Assembly (NCBI GenBank): GCA_016938695.1
Contig: JAFGUC010000024.1
Span: 434,001 to 498,000, forward strand
Direction: 5' to 3'
Length of the DNA: 64,000 nucleotides
From: Candidatus Woesearchaeota archaeon
Lineage (GTDB): Archaea; Nanobdellota; Nanobdellia; Woesearchaeales; JAFGUC01
The notes beneath the pieces were generated by a model. The model was not told the DNA's origin. It saw nothing but the letters and a program-made list of their open reading frames with translations, and searched no databases. This document shows positions 32,201-38,674 of the stretch, in pieces. The position numbers and the translations under genes are program-made. Each line of letters starts with the position of its first letter. Within the stretch, counting starts at the first letter, position 1.

Positions 32201-35021
32201 TGTATATTTTGCAGATGCTGGAAAAAATATTCTCTTTGAAAATGGTGATTTACATGATTGTGGAATATATGGAACTTTAAGAGATGGTTTTACAGTTCAC
32301 GGTGTTTTTGATAATGTTATTGTCAGAAATAATACAATCCATAACAACGGCTATGCAATGGGAATTATTGATGGATATATGTCAGATGTACCATCTGAAG
32401 TAATGAGCAATGTTATTGTAGAAGAAAACAAAATATACAATCAAGTATCTTTTGGAATTCAACTATCTTCAATAGTAAATTTTACATTTAGAAATAATTT
32501 AATGTATAACAATCTACAAGGAACAGCAATTAATTCAAATATACTATTATTGACTCCAAGCAATATGGAAGGTTTAATTGATAATGATTCAGTTAATGTT
32601 AACTTCTATAATAACGTATTTTATGGAAATGAATATACTATATTTTATATTGAGGATGACCAAGTTAGTGATGTTAAAATAAAAAATAATATTTTTATGA
32701 ACAACAATCCAAACGGCGAATTTTTCATTAATCTTGAAAATAGTTCTGATATAAATCTTTCAAATAATTTATATTACAATAACACAAATCCTGCTTTTAG
32801 AGTAAGTGGTTCAACATACAATCTTGTAGATTGGTTATCTTCTGGACTTGATTCAAATAGTATTAATGCAGATCCTTTATTTTATAATTTACCAAGTGCG
32901 GATTTCAGAATTTTAAATAGTTCTCCAGCAATTGACAATGGAACACAAGTAGATGCACATTATGATTTTGTAGAAAATTTAAGACCCGTTGGTGCAAATT
33001 TTGATATTGGTGCTTATGAATACGCATTAGATGGGATTGCACCAAGTATCAGTAATTTACTAAATATTTCAACAAATGAATCCGTTACAATTACTTTCAC
33101 AACAAACGAAGCCGCAAATGTAAGTATCAATTCTGGAACAACAATAATATTAGGAACAAAGAATTCCAATTCATCGTTTGCAACAACAATCAATCTTACA
33201 ATTAACGGATTAACAAATAATACATCATATTATTATAATATTACAGTTTGTGATGTAGTCAATAATTGTAATACGATAGGACCATATAGTTTTACAACAC
33301 TCCAAACTCCTGATACTATTAATCCTGTATGGTCTGGAAATACTACTTATTTAGTATCGCCAACATACCAGCAAAGTCAAAACCATCAGTTTAATATAAC
33401 ATGGTCAGATAATCATTTAGATTCAGTTATTTTTGAAACTAATTTTTCAGGAATTCCACAAAATGTTTCTTCAAGTGGAAATTTAGGAAATGAGTATTAT
33501 TATAATATTGCAAATCTTGCTGCAGGAACATATTATTGGAAATCTTACGCAAACGATACTTCGAGTAACGAAAATGAGACAAGTCTTTTTATGTATACAG
33601 TCTCAAAAGCATCAACGGCAATTAATTTATTATTAAACAGTACAGATGGTAATATTGCAATTGAGCAAAACTCTTTACTAAATATGACTGTTAATTCCGC
33701 TATTGCTGGTACATTAAGGTTATATCAAAATGGTACATTACTTAACACTTCAACAAGCAACTTTACAAGAATAATTAATGAAACTGAATTAGGTTATTTT
33801 AATATAACTGCAATGTATGTTGAAAATACAAATTATACAAGTTCAATAGAAACACATTTCTTAACGGTGCATAATCAGTATATTCTTGAATTATCAGATT
33901 CATTAAATAAATCTTATGCAGATATAAACGAGAGTATAACATTCTTTGCGAATTATAGTAATTTTAGTGTTCATATTTCTGCATCAACATGTAACATCAC
34001 ATTTAGTGACGGTAATTGGTCGTTAATGACTGAGAATACAAGTAATTATAATTTCACAAGAAATTTCTCAAACAACGGAACTTATCTATACAATGTAACT
34101 TGTAACAAAACAGGATATCCAACTCTAACTAAAAATAGTTCAGTTCAAATTGGTTGTATAGAATCTTGGTCCTGTGGTTCTTGGTCAACTTGTACTGGAA
34201 CACAGTCTAGAACTTGTACTGATGCAAATAGCTGTGGAACAACATTAAATCAACCAGTTTTAATTCAGAGTTGTACAGTAACAACTTCAAGTAGTGGAGG
34301 GGGAGGAGGAAGTTCAGGTGGTGGATCAGCAGGAGGAGGTTCATCAATACCTGAAAGTGCAAACAGTATTTCAAAAACATGGAGCATGGTTTCACAAGGT
34401 GATGTTCTTGACTGGAATATAACAGGTCATGAGATAGCTAGAGTAGTATCAACACCACTCACAACAGGATTTTTATCTAAGATTGTAATAACTTTAGATA
34501 ATGAATCTGAATTACCTGCGTTTAATTTGTCAGGAATTAATGCCGACTTTGAGCATTCAACAGCTATAGTTAAAGTTCCAAAAGATAGTTATGACTATTT
34601 TGAAATGCAATATGAAGCAGAACCAACAGAAAATATTACCAAAGTATATTCTGATGAATTATATGATTATTATGAAACTGAATTAAGTGGTGAAGGTTTC
34701 TATAAAGTATATGGTAAAAATAATATAATCTACAATAAGGTTGAAGAACAAAATATTACTGGAGAAGTAATTAATGAGTCTATGGTAAATGAAACAATTG
34801 ATGAGATAATAACAGAACCTACTTCAAAGTCAAATCCATTATTTTTAGTAACTGTATTAGTAACATTACTATTCGGCGGAATTGCATCAGTCTTAAAATT
34901 AAATCCCCAAATCTTGAGCAAATTACACAAAATTCCAAAGAAAAATATTGTTCAAAGTGAATACAAATCAGAAAAAATAACAAAGAATAAATCTAAAGTT
35001 AGAAGAACAACCAAAAAATAA
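23274..35021 (+). CDS. Giant multidomain surface protein (beta-helix, LamG, PKD, TSP1-like)
   Basis: This 3,915-residue secreted, membrane-anchored protein has an N-terminal signal/anchor VLVLLGLIVVLMSFLLG. Order, by approximate residue: an Ig-like module; 230-550 an SGNH-hydrolase-like domain (FNIAGESHSRGYRYG, later ETDHIGEVGALRIG); Ig-like; three NosD-type right-handed beta-helices (about 780-1235, 1240-1650, 2050-2490); LamG (about 1750-1950, LIGYWSFDDGNG to DLDDVRIYNR); repeated FN3-like modules (TNESVTITFTTNEAAN); PKD (about 2685-2770); a pectate-lyase-like helix (about 2776-3250, ASDGNDSNNGTSPLFPWKT); a TSP1-like module WSCGSWSTCTGTQSRTC; a Gly/Ser linker; a PGF-pre-PGF-like domain; a TM helix near 3857; and a Lys-rich cytoplasmic tail. 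It is rich in Asn-X-Ser/Thr sequons. It probably binds or cleaves glycans, or adheres to a host or partner cell. Start GTG 23274 is uncertain. Confidence 0.9.
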   Translation: MRLFFLVLKRGKVSTVLVLLGLIVVLMSFLLGNNFSQLNSYETEFGKIEWTTRFHSVKSISGVQIEKNLISIDSKNFPELNSPAYIIFYNVSNGLKLFRDGKICTDCEFISNEDGNLIFYVTHFSSYTLNDTYRLDIWDSQENKSIAISRDAVFYANYTNNSVFLSNATCTIHFSDGSFAMNVDSTKKNYNYTRSFSSSGTKNWNVTCALSGYPTLTIQDNIIVKELVIINHNSVSLYDDIPAYYLDEIKKMWFNIAGESHSRGYRYGLNLLEQFNSNYSVDISQYSPLTYATDELRVSNVVWNGGSWEEFTGESRWYTWNAYDTISSASENYIPSHINYSNSNGYVLSAIGFGWCWDMTWMNDVGGTTDSEYGTRWAGASDGGPDGDLRWGLDDDDYSLTGNRVNMDDYLQATQKYINYVENYFTNTTVFFTTGPVDSDYNDNSDTELGYQRELKHNYIRNYVNETGGFLFDYADILVYNDSDVLTTCSWNGHTYPDYSPTNNYDYDESWNYEAYSAEGETDHIGEVGALRIGKAIWVLLARIAGWDGTVNESSINTTPVFDNFDGSTTDFSLYNSTELENITNATIESVNFGKIKFIVPINFSNLNLNSLIQISNKSIYVNTTASSKLNVQAELTFYEVNYLNPLILVDGDVCTECQILLYSDGNLTFNVTHFSNYTIQDATELSIFDSKESSYANIDESVNFYANYTNNSVFISGATCNISFEDGSYLMTEGVDLYNYTRNFSTSGTKEWNVSCNSTGFAWLNLTDNVEIASVIEISGCANISSPGTYILTANILNSAKSYCINISTSNVTLNCQGNTIDGNDIADNGIYVRNILGGTTTLENISIVNCVVSDWDTDGIVFNRITSGEIINTNISSSIEGIHFISSGNINLEEINIDGVSLGILTESSSNLNFTNMSIHNSNSSMSLEYTGNTISTNLNLTNTNRSIFIWVTCGHTFNNVTVGQGLPLKYYENSNGIIIENNNSIGALQLCNVDNSIIRNISIINNEGIYSTSSEHNNFSDLFISNSTDSGLEFDRDSDYNLVEDSEIYYAANSGVTIYYGDYNTIDNVDFTGNSYGVDILRNSYHNTIKNSNFFDNFLSVLIEQTSSNNTFHDNVISSTMAGVYIYDTSSTYPNSIYNNFINATYNVYFDGGTNTQFFNTTNQTGTRIYSSGTNIGGNYWSNPTNTGFSDLCTDSDTDGFCDLAYDVIAESSCVVGSNCSSNTDYLPLSDEFIGTVIQITNCTNITSEGEYVLANDILNSTQYICINVSEDNVSIDCQGHVIDGIKTQFSSGIYTDQNDAIGFRNISLKNCILTDWHYGVYFADSVLIRIENSTFTSNYDGLAIYDSGNVTIIDILSENNTGDGFSIVGVSNVTMINDTIRNNYGGDIEVRGLYDSNVFTNVTGTGDLPIVYYTGEIHLQNWNNNFSQMILTYIGDSTLENITLNRTNYLGSSMYIQVSENVSLRNVTIQKVGSGVSCYGCQYLNVTNSFFSVRNDALRGGSNVYLDNSTIKDSETGLIIEISNSSIKNCIFENNTNGINIWGYNPGENNSIYNNLFNNTNNIIFSGNIYDNFWNITNQTGEKIFSTGTNIGGNFWAEQTGLGYSQLCFDLDKDGFCDLAYDVINDVGCTKGIDCSNNTDYLPYSNYDLINPTIISLINKSYIHSVIFEIETDEFTNVTINYGPSSSLGIFEYDANHSRQHSIYVGGLSENVTYYYNLTLCDLYLNCYTYSTYNFTTDNSSVLRDGLIGYWSFDDGNGTLSATIEDLSENGNNGTITDDGVEVTNGLVGPYALSFNATSGYINIPYDASMDSLNMTISTWITNDDATYSTYAYIRKEGEWHIRKGSGNWEFTGEGGLDGFSSDWDFVNNQNEWHLHTVTIDSTNRELKFYVDGIQYGVTQTISTDKPISGNGIFIGRYNQDYRWQGDLDDVRIYNRVLDEIQVYELYDEAYQIYPIVNNTQVITTNESANIIFDVNQNSNATINYGLTTNLGNYEYDTTYSTYHNIPIISLTNNTLYYYNITVCRLNGYCNTTGPYNFTTDATNTHYISGCTNITSSGIYILTANIINSATNYCINISANNVTFDGQGYTLDGNNAADYGIYVGRSSLMNTNVTVKNITLTNWDTAAINYYQAMRNSIEHINITSNPDIGINLDYSDYNNVSYVVGSENMGSAITINSYSDYNIIDHIDIKNNPTGVFIAYSGAIQNLLKNSRILNSSNYDIRFVSGSTSECNNNISNVTGTGNKPIFHSNGPVNIDGWNNNVSMISLCNSDYSNISNVVLDYEYHGGNKIILYQTDYSNFSNITIRNAERGIYASSCANNYFSNLNLSDSTFGFYLFWTNSINNLFNNSYFFNNTYGLYMDNDINNITIINSQIINNTNGIVFGGLLGPNTLYNNYFGNTNNVILGGSAYTHSFNTTSQVGARIYSSGTNIGGNYWSNPTRTGYSDTCTDSDTNGFCDSAYNISTGTSCIVGLDCGNNTDYLPLSNLYSVDILAPVISSLVNTTTNESVTITFTTNEAANLTINYGTMLESSLSNTSFSILHNESITGLTNNTMYYYNITVCDSLGNCNTTNTYNFTTKQNTGSLIYNLSAFYTGSTIVNSSINFFANYSNNSVLISGATCNISFYDGTISMTEGINLYNYTRNFSSEGTYDWNISCYKTGYLTLQENNSITINNASVRSVIEVFRDTGMVPYTVLFNAKNSSSDFGEIIRYDWNFNESNNKYSQTDNGRLVGHMFNSSGIFNVSLTVTDEQGNNDTSYITITVVPVPVTAETYYIASDGNDSNNGTSPLFPWKTTAKINAMASSMPNGSQILFRRNDTFDLENNTWFLDENLIRAGPEYIKLGAYGTGNKPYIYCENCSSDGTINTNQRTEGNGIIIEDIHFSGFLWLMPTYYSMTQPTGFREPGLQIIVRNLDLYPDGNLGVWSSSGVTMEDCYVDNTQSGVGFGSSNWPGINYFYANHIEVENAYSHCVYFADAGKNILFENGDLHDCGIYGTLRDGFTVHGVFDNVIVRNNTIHNNGYAMGIIDGYMSDVPSEVMSNVIVEENKIYNQVSFGIQLSSIVNFTFRNNLMYNNLQGTAINSNILLLTPSNMEGLIDNDSVNVNFYNNVFYGNEYTIFYIEDDQVSDVKIKNNIFMNNNPNGEFFINLENSSDINLSNNLYYNNTNPAFRVSGSTYNLVDWLSSGLDSNSINADPLFYNLPSADFRILNSSPAIDNGTQVDAHYDFVENLRPVGANFDIGAYEYALDGIAPSISNLLNISTNESVTITFTTNEAANVSINSGTTIILGTKNSNSSFATTINLTINGLTNNTSYYYNITVCDVVNNCNTIGPYSFTTLQTPDTINPVWSGNTTYLVSPTYQQSQNHQFNITWSDNHLDSVIFETNFSGIPQNVSSSGNLGNEYYYNIANLAAGTYYWKSYANDTSSNENETSLFMYTVSKASTAINLLLNSTDGNIAIEQNSLLNMTVNSAIAGTLRLYQNGTLLNTSTSNFTRIINETELGYFNITAMYVENTNYTSSIETHFLTVHNQYILELSDSLNKSYADINESITFFANYSNFSVHISASTCNITFSDGNWSLMTENTSNYNFTRNFSNNGTYLYNVTCNKTGYPTLTKNSSVQIGCIESWSCGSWSTCTGTQSRTCTDANSCGTTLNQPVLIQSCTVTTSSSGGGGGSSGGGSAGGGSSIPESANSISKTWSMVSQGDVLDWNITGHEIARVVSTPLTTGFLSKIVITLDNESELPAFNLSGINADFEHSTAIVKVPKDSYDYFEMQYEAEPTENITKVYSDELYDYYETELSGEGFYKVYGKNNIIYNKVEEQNITGEVINESMVNETIDEIITEPTSKSNPLFLVTVLVTLLFGGIASVLKLNPQILSKLHKIPKKNIVQSEYKSEKITKNKSKVRRTTKK
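23725..34130 (+). repeat. Dispersed module repeats inside the giant gene
   Basis: Four families recur in frame. An Ig-like module (FFANYSNNSV, TCNISF, YNYTRNFS) is near 23725, 25383, 31090 and 33943. A beta-helix lead-in (YCINIS, NVT, QG) is near 25612, 27001 and 29428. A beta-helix cap (SSGTNIGGNYWSNPT, SDTDGFCD) is near 26757, 28005 and 30527. An FN3-like module (TNESVTITFTTNEAAN) is near 30802 and 33074. At DNA level the cap repeats keep runs of more than 20 nearly identical bases, so recombination between modules is plausible. Confidence 0.8.
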
Positions 35022-35023
35022 TT

Positions 35024-35260
35024 CTATTTATTATACTTTAATCCAGTACTTTTAACAACCAGATAATCTCGTCCATTAACCGTATCTTTATCAGTTCGAG
35101 ATATCTTTACAAAACCAAAAAATTCTAGCTCTTCACAATTATTGATAATCGATTGATAATTAGTATTAACTTTGCGTTGAAGTTTGTTAATACTAATTTC
35201 ATTTTCTTGTTTTAACAAAGTTAGAATCTCTTTTTTTATCTCTAAAGGCTTACGCTTCAT
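35024..35260 (-). CDS. Winged-helix transcription regulator
   Basis: This 78-residue protein has the pattern of a minimal archaeal wHTH domain: EIKKEILTLLKQENEISINKLQRKVNTNYQSIINNCEELEFFGFVKI, then a beta wing with GRDYLVVKSTG. It has no ligand domain. It ends 3 nt from the convergent giant surface-protein gene and might regulate it, but only proximity supports that. Confidence 0.75.
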   Translation of the reverse strand: MKRKPLEIKKEILTLLKQENEISINKLQRKVNTNYQSIINNCEELEFFGFVKISRTDKDTVNGRDYLVVKSTGLKYNK

Positions 35261-35378
35261 ATACTACTGTAAGCGTAAAATTTAAATATAATCTGAACTC
35301 ACAATATTGTATTGTCTTTTGGTGACTTAGAGATGCTTGATTGGTTCTCATGTGAATTTAAGTCATCAAGAAGACATT

Positions 35379-35558
35379 CTATTTTTCAAATGCACCATAA
35401 GGACAATTATTAACACAAATCATACATTCTACGCATTTTGAAGAATCAATAATTGGTGCTAAGTAGCCTTCTTGTGCAATTGCTCCCTTAGGACAAGCTC
35501 TAACCATAGGACATCTGTGATTTTCAGGACATAATTTATTTATTACATTAATTGCCAT
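35379..35558 (-). CDS. Small 4Fe-4S ferredoxin-like protein
   Basis: This 59-residue electron-transfer protein has two cysteine clusters. CPENHRCPMVRACP at the N-terminus is unusually spaced, and CVECMICVNNCP is a classical CxxCxxCxxxCP. Together they can ligate one or two Fe-S clusters. The track's start is a TTG at 35564. ATG 35558 lies about 25 nt below a TTTATATTTA box (35578-35588), so a leaderless ATG start is more likely. It is divergent from the cobalamin adenosyltransferase and could supply electrons for cobalamin reduction; that is inferred from proximity. Confidence 0.78.
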   Translation of the reverse strand: MAINVINKLCPENHRCPMVRACPKGAIAQEGYLAPIIDSSKCVECMICVNNCPYGAFEK

Positions 35559-35610
35559 ATACAAAAATCAAAAATATCTATTTATATTTATTTTCTTTAG
35601 AACAATAATT

Positions 35611-35619
35611 TTTATAAAT
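35611..35619 (+). promoter_or_regulatory. TATA box of the riboswitch/adenosyltransferase transcript
   Basis: TTTATAAAT predicts a transcript start near 35638. That gives a leader of about 120 nt, long compared with the leaderless genes around it, and the leader contains the cobalamin-riboswitch-like core. Confidence 0.6.
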
Positions 35620-35640
35620 AACTTAGTTACCAATTAAATG

Positions 35641-35755
35641 TTACTCAAGGAAAGCAAGGTGAAAATCCTTCACTGTCCCGCAACCGTAAAGTCGGAATGC
35701 TTGAATAATTAAATTGGTCGAGGTATGCCGCATTATTTCTAAAATAGCGACAAAA
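35641..35755 (+). ncRNA. Cobalamin riboswitch-like leader
   Basis: The leader contains AAGGTGAAAATCCTTCACTG followed by TCCCGCAACCGTAAAGTCGG. This matches the most conserved core of the cobalamin riboswitch (GGTG.AAATCC ... CTG.CCCGCAAC.GTAA). A B12-box-like GGTCGAGGTATGCC follows at about 35717-35730. After the core, CGC..TATTT-CTA-AAATA-GCG (about 35729-35749) can form a hairpin just before the start codon and could be the expression platform. The downstream gene is cob(I)alamin adenosyltransferase, a canonical target. The peripheral stems look short. The call comes from the conserved core and gene context; a covariance-model search was not possible. Confidence 0.8.
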
Positions 35756-35760
35756 TAAAA

Positions 35761-36276
35761 ATGTATGGACTTACACATGTATACTATGGGTTTGGTAAAG
35801 GAAAAACTACAACAGCATTAGGTGTAGCAATTAGGGCAGCAGGAGCAGGATTAAACGTTGAATTTGTTCAATTTCTAAAAGATGGAACAAGTAGTGAATT
35901 TAAGTCATTAACTCATGTTCCGAATATAAAATATTATAATCCTAGTTTTATAGGTTTTGTAAACCCTGAATATATAACGCCCAATCAATTGGAACAATCT
36001 TTTTTAGCATTTGATTATGCATCAGAAAAATCAAAGGACCCTTCTGTAGATATATTAATTTGCGACGAAATTTTGTGGGCTTTCGAATTAAACTTATTAA
36101 CTCACTCTAGTATTTTAAATATGATTAAAAGTAAACACAAAAACCTTGAATTGATTTTAACAGGTGCAATGTGTCACATAGATATTATGGAACTAGTAGA
36201 TTATGCTACAGAATTCAAGTGCAATAAACATCCTTATTACAGTAATATACCTGCAAGATTAGGTATAGAATACTAA
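35761..36276 (+). CDS. cobO: Cob(I)alamin adenosyltransferase (CobA/CobO/BtuR type)
   Basis: This enzyme transfers the 5-prime-deoxyadenosyl group of ATP to reduced cobalamin, making adenosylcobalamin. The P-loop VYYGFGKGKTTTALGVAIRAAGAG is near residue 8-20, then FVQFLKDGTSSEF, ILICDEILWAFELNLL (Walker B region) and LILTGAMC, all typical of this family. At 171 residues it is of normal length. It lies directly behind a cobalamin-riboswitch-like leader, so B12 status should control it. The window also encodes a B12-domain radical-SAM enzyme. No corrin biosynthesis genes are seen, which suggests salvage. Confidence 0.93.
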   Translation: MYGLTHVYYGFGKGKTTTALGVAIRAAGAGLNVEFVQFLKDGTSSEFKSLTHVPNIKYYNPSFIGFVNPEYITPNQLEQSFLAFDYASEKSKDPSVDILICDEILWAFELNLLTHSSILNMIKSKHKNLELILTGAMCHIDIMELVDYATEFKCNKHPYYSNIPARLGIEY

Positions 36277-36309
36277 CAATTTATTAATTAAAGGTAATTT
36301 CAACAAAAG

Positions 36310-37152
36310 ATGAACTTTGGAGATTTTGCAAATTCAATAAGAGAACCAGACCAGTATTACGTAGATACAAGTAGATTTATTGAATTTAAAGCATTTTTAT
36401 CAAAAAAAGAATTAGCTTTTATTGATTCAGGATTCCAAGAGATTTCAGAACAAGTTTTCTTTGTTAAAGTTCACGCAGGAGTTTGGAAAGAAAATGAGAA
36501 AACTAAAGACTACCATGCAGAATTTTTAATAAGTTTCAAGAAAGAAAAACAAATTTTTAATTTACAAAAAAACATATTCTCTGATTTTATTTTAGAGTCC
36601 ATAACAGAAAACATTGTTGAAAGCTCTGAAAAGTCGGCAATGATTTTTTTGCTTAAAGAATTAGAATCAGGTAGTCTTATAATAAGAGATGGATCATTTG
36701 ATAATCCTATTTTTAATGATGTAATTAGTATTTCAAAGCAAAAAGGTATTCTTATTTTGGCTCTATCAAAATCAACAACAATTCAAGATAATAACTCAAA
36801 TATTACTAAGGTGTTGTATAATAGTGGTTCAGATACAACTTGGTTTTACAATTATGAAAAAAGAGAAACTTACTCTATATTTTTTGTAAGATTGCACAGA
36901 TTGTCAAAATTTTCGTTCAGATTGGACATCCCAAATTTTGAAGGTTTAGATGTAAGACATCCTATAGAAATTTTAGCATCAAATTGTGTTGATCCTGTTT
37001 TTCTAGGTTACCCTTATGGCTTAATTGATGCTGATTCATTTGCACGTGTTTCAAATGAAGATGCAAATTTTTACAAAGTTATTTTAGAAACACAATACAA
37101 TCTGGATACAAATTATAGTGCTCATTCAATTCTTGATAAAATTAGATTTTAA
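36310..37152 (+). CDS. NurA-domain-like nuclease protein (probable)
   Basis: This 280-residue soluble protein has NurA-like features: SGSLIIRDGSFDNPIFND (the RDGSL block carrying a catalytic aspartate), ILILALSKSTTI, WFYNYEKRETYSIFFVRLH, and the tail YPYGLIDADSFARVSNEDA. NurA nucleases work with the HerA ATPase in end resection. No herA is in the window, so it may act elsewhere or have another role. It follows cobO by 33 nt and could share its riboswitch-controlled transcript. The assignment rests on motif resemblance only. It overlaps the convergent lplA by 27 nt. Confidence 0.55.
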   Translation: MNFGDFANSIREPDQYYVDTSRFIEFKAFLSKKELAFIDSGFQEISEQVFFVKVHAGVWKENEKTKDYHAEFLISFKKEKQIFNLQKNIFSDFILESITENIVESSEKSAMIFLLKELESGSLIIRDGSFDNPIFNDVISISKQKGILILALSKSTTIQDNNSNITKVLYNSGSDTTWFYNYEKRETYSIFFVRLHRLSKFSFRLDIPNFEGLDVRHPIEILASNCVDPVFLGYPYGLIDADSFARVSNEDANFYKVILETQYNLDTNYSAHSILDKIRF

Positions 37153-37839
37153 TTTAAAATTCCATTCTCTTGTTGAATATTTTTCTAATGCTAAATCTTG
37201 TGCTTCTCTCATTTCTTCTTTAGTTAATTCACCAAAAACCAAATCAAATTTAAGACTGAATTGCTTAATTAAATTTTCTTTTAATTCTTCATAATCAAGA
37301 TTGGTATTAGTAACTCTTTTCTTGACGCCTGCACCCAATAATTCTGCCATTTTGTCAATGTCTGTTTTCAATAGAATTGTTCCATGTTGTAATAATACTC
37401 CATCACGGCGTATTTGTGCATTACCAGATATTTTTTTGTCTTCTGAAATGATATCATTAACAGGAGAATGCTTACAAGAAATACCTAAATCATTTATTGC
37501 ATCAATTATTGGTTGTAAGATTTCTTCATATGTTTTTAATGGTTCATCGTTGTCTAAATTATCTAATTTAATCACAATTGAATATGTTAGTTCGTGGTCA
37601 TGATAAACACATCCGCCACCAGTAATTCTTCTAACAAAATTAATTCCATTTTTTTTAAGTATGTTGATGTCAGTTATATCATGAATATTCTGGAAATATC
37701 CTAAGGATATTGCAGATGGTTTCCACGTATAAAATCTTAATGTATCATCAACATCTCCTCGGATTCTTGCATTTAGTATTGCTTCATCAATTGCCATTTG
37801 CATATAGCAATTATCTTTGATTGTGTCAATTAATCTCAT
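37126..37839 (-). CDS. lplA: Lipoate-protein ligase A family protein
   Basis: This cofactor transferase attaches lipoate (or octanoate) to a lysine of a carrier domain. Signatures are QMAIDEAIL, FYTWKPSAISLGYFQN, FVRRITGGGCVYHDHELTYSI (substrate loop), DIISEDKKISGNAQIRRDGVLLQHGTILL (KxSG with the catalytic Lys) and DMAELLGAGVKKRVTN-like text. At 237 residues it lacks a separate C-terminal accessory domain, like LipM/short LplA proteins. It overlaps lipA by 14 nt and ends a tightly packed block with the carrier protein and its reductase, so its substrate is probably the GcvH-like protein at 39966-40268. Confidence 0.92.
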   Translation of the reverse strand: MRLIDTIKDNCYMQMAIDEAILNARIRGDVDDTLRFYTWKPSAISLGYFQNIHDITDINILKKNGINFVRRITGGGCVYHDHELTYSIVIKLDNLDNDEPLKTYEEILQPIIDAINDLGISCKHSPVNDIISEDKKISGNAQIRRDGVLLQHGTILLKTDIDKMAELLGAGVKKRVTNTNLDYEELKENLIKQFSLKFDLVFGELTKEEMREAQDLALEKYSTREWNFKLKSNFIKN

Positions 37840-38674
37840 TTTCTAAATACCTCGATGCATTATATGAACTTCTAACAAGTGGACCAGATTCAACATGTGT
37901 AAATCCAAGTGAATGTGAAAACTTTCGTAATTCTTCAAATTCATCAAGTGAATAATATTTTTGAACAGGATAATGGTTTTCACTTGGTGATAAATATTGA
38001 CCAATTGATAAAAAGTCACAATTTACGTTTTTTAGATCAGTAATTGTTTTTTTGATTTCAGTAATTGTCTCTCCAAGTCCAACAATTATTCCTGACTTAG
38101 TTAACATTTGTGGATTGATTTTTTTAATTTCTTTTAAAATATTAAGTGATTGTAAATAGTTAGCTTTTGGTCGTAACTCGCCAAATAATCGTTCAACAGT
38201 TTCAATATTATGTCCGATAATTGCTGGTTTTGAATCAATTATTTTTTTGAGGGCATTAAAATTTCCATTTAAATCTGAAATTAAAACTTCAGTTTTAATG
38301 TTTTCTTTATTTAATTCATTAACACATTTAACGAATTGACTTGCACCACAATCGTCTAGGTCGTCTCGAGTAACACAAGTAATAACTGCATATTTTATTC
38401 CTAAATTCTTAGCAAATTCTTTTATTTTATTGGGTTCATTTATATCAACATCATCAGGAATACCACTGTTGACATTACAATACTTACAATTTCTTGTACA
38501 CGTATTTCCCAAGATGATGAATGTTGCAGTGTTTTTTGAAAAACACTCGTATCTATTAGGACAATTAGCATCAAAGCAAACGGTATTTATTTTTTGTTTT
38601 AATATTTTCTCACGAGTATTAAGAAAATCTCTTCGATTATATTTTTGTATTTGTATGTAATCGGGAATATTCAT
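37826..38674 (-). CDS. lipA: Lipoyl synthase
   Basis: This radical-SAM enzyme inserts two sulfurs into a protein-bound octanoyl chain. The auxiliary-cluster motif CFDANCPNRYEC is present, as is the radical-SAM motif CTRNCKYCNV, plus VTCVTRDDLDDCGASQF, VGLGET and YLSPSENHYPV, and the C-terminal RSSYNA serine that ligates the auxiliary cluster. The start is ATG 38674 (MNIPDYIQIQKYNR). It overlaps the reductase stop as ATGA, whereas the track's longer start would extend into that gene. LipA next to LplA and a lipoyl-carrier gene indicates full on-site lipoylation. Confidence 0.95.
   Translation of the reverse strand: MNIPDYIQIQKYNRRDFLNTREKILKQKINTVCFDANCPNRYECFSKNTATFIILGNTCTRNCKYCNVNSGIPDDVDINEPNKIKEFAKNLGIKYAVITCVTRDDLDDCGASQFVKCVNELNKENIKTEVLISDLNGNFNALKKIIDSKPAIIGHNIETVERLFGELRPKANYLQSLNILKEIKKINPQMLTKSGIIVGLGETITEIKKTITDLKNVNCDFLSIGQYLSPSENHYPVQKYYSLDEFEELRKFSHSLGFTHVESGPLVRSSYNASRYLENEIN

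Noticed and set aside
35261-35378. sRNA between the wHTH and ferredoxin genes
   Set aside because: A weak TTGATGA on the minus strand has no matching box D or stable fold.
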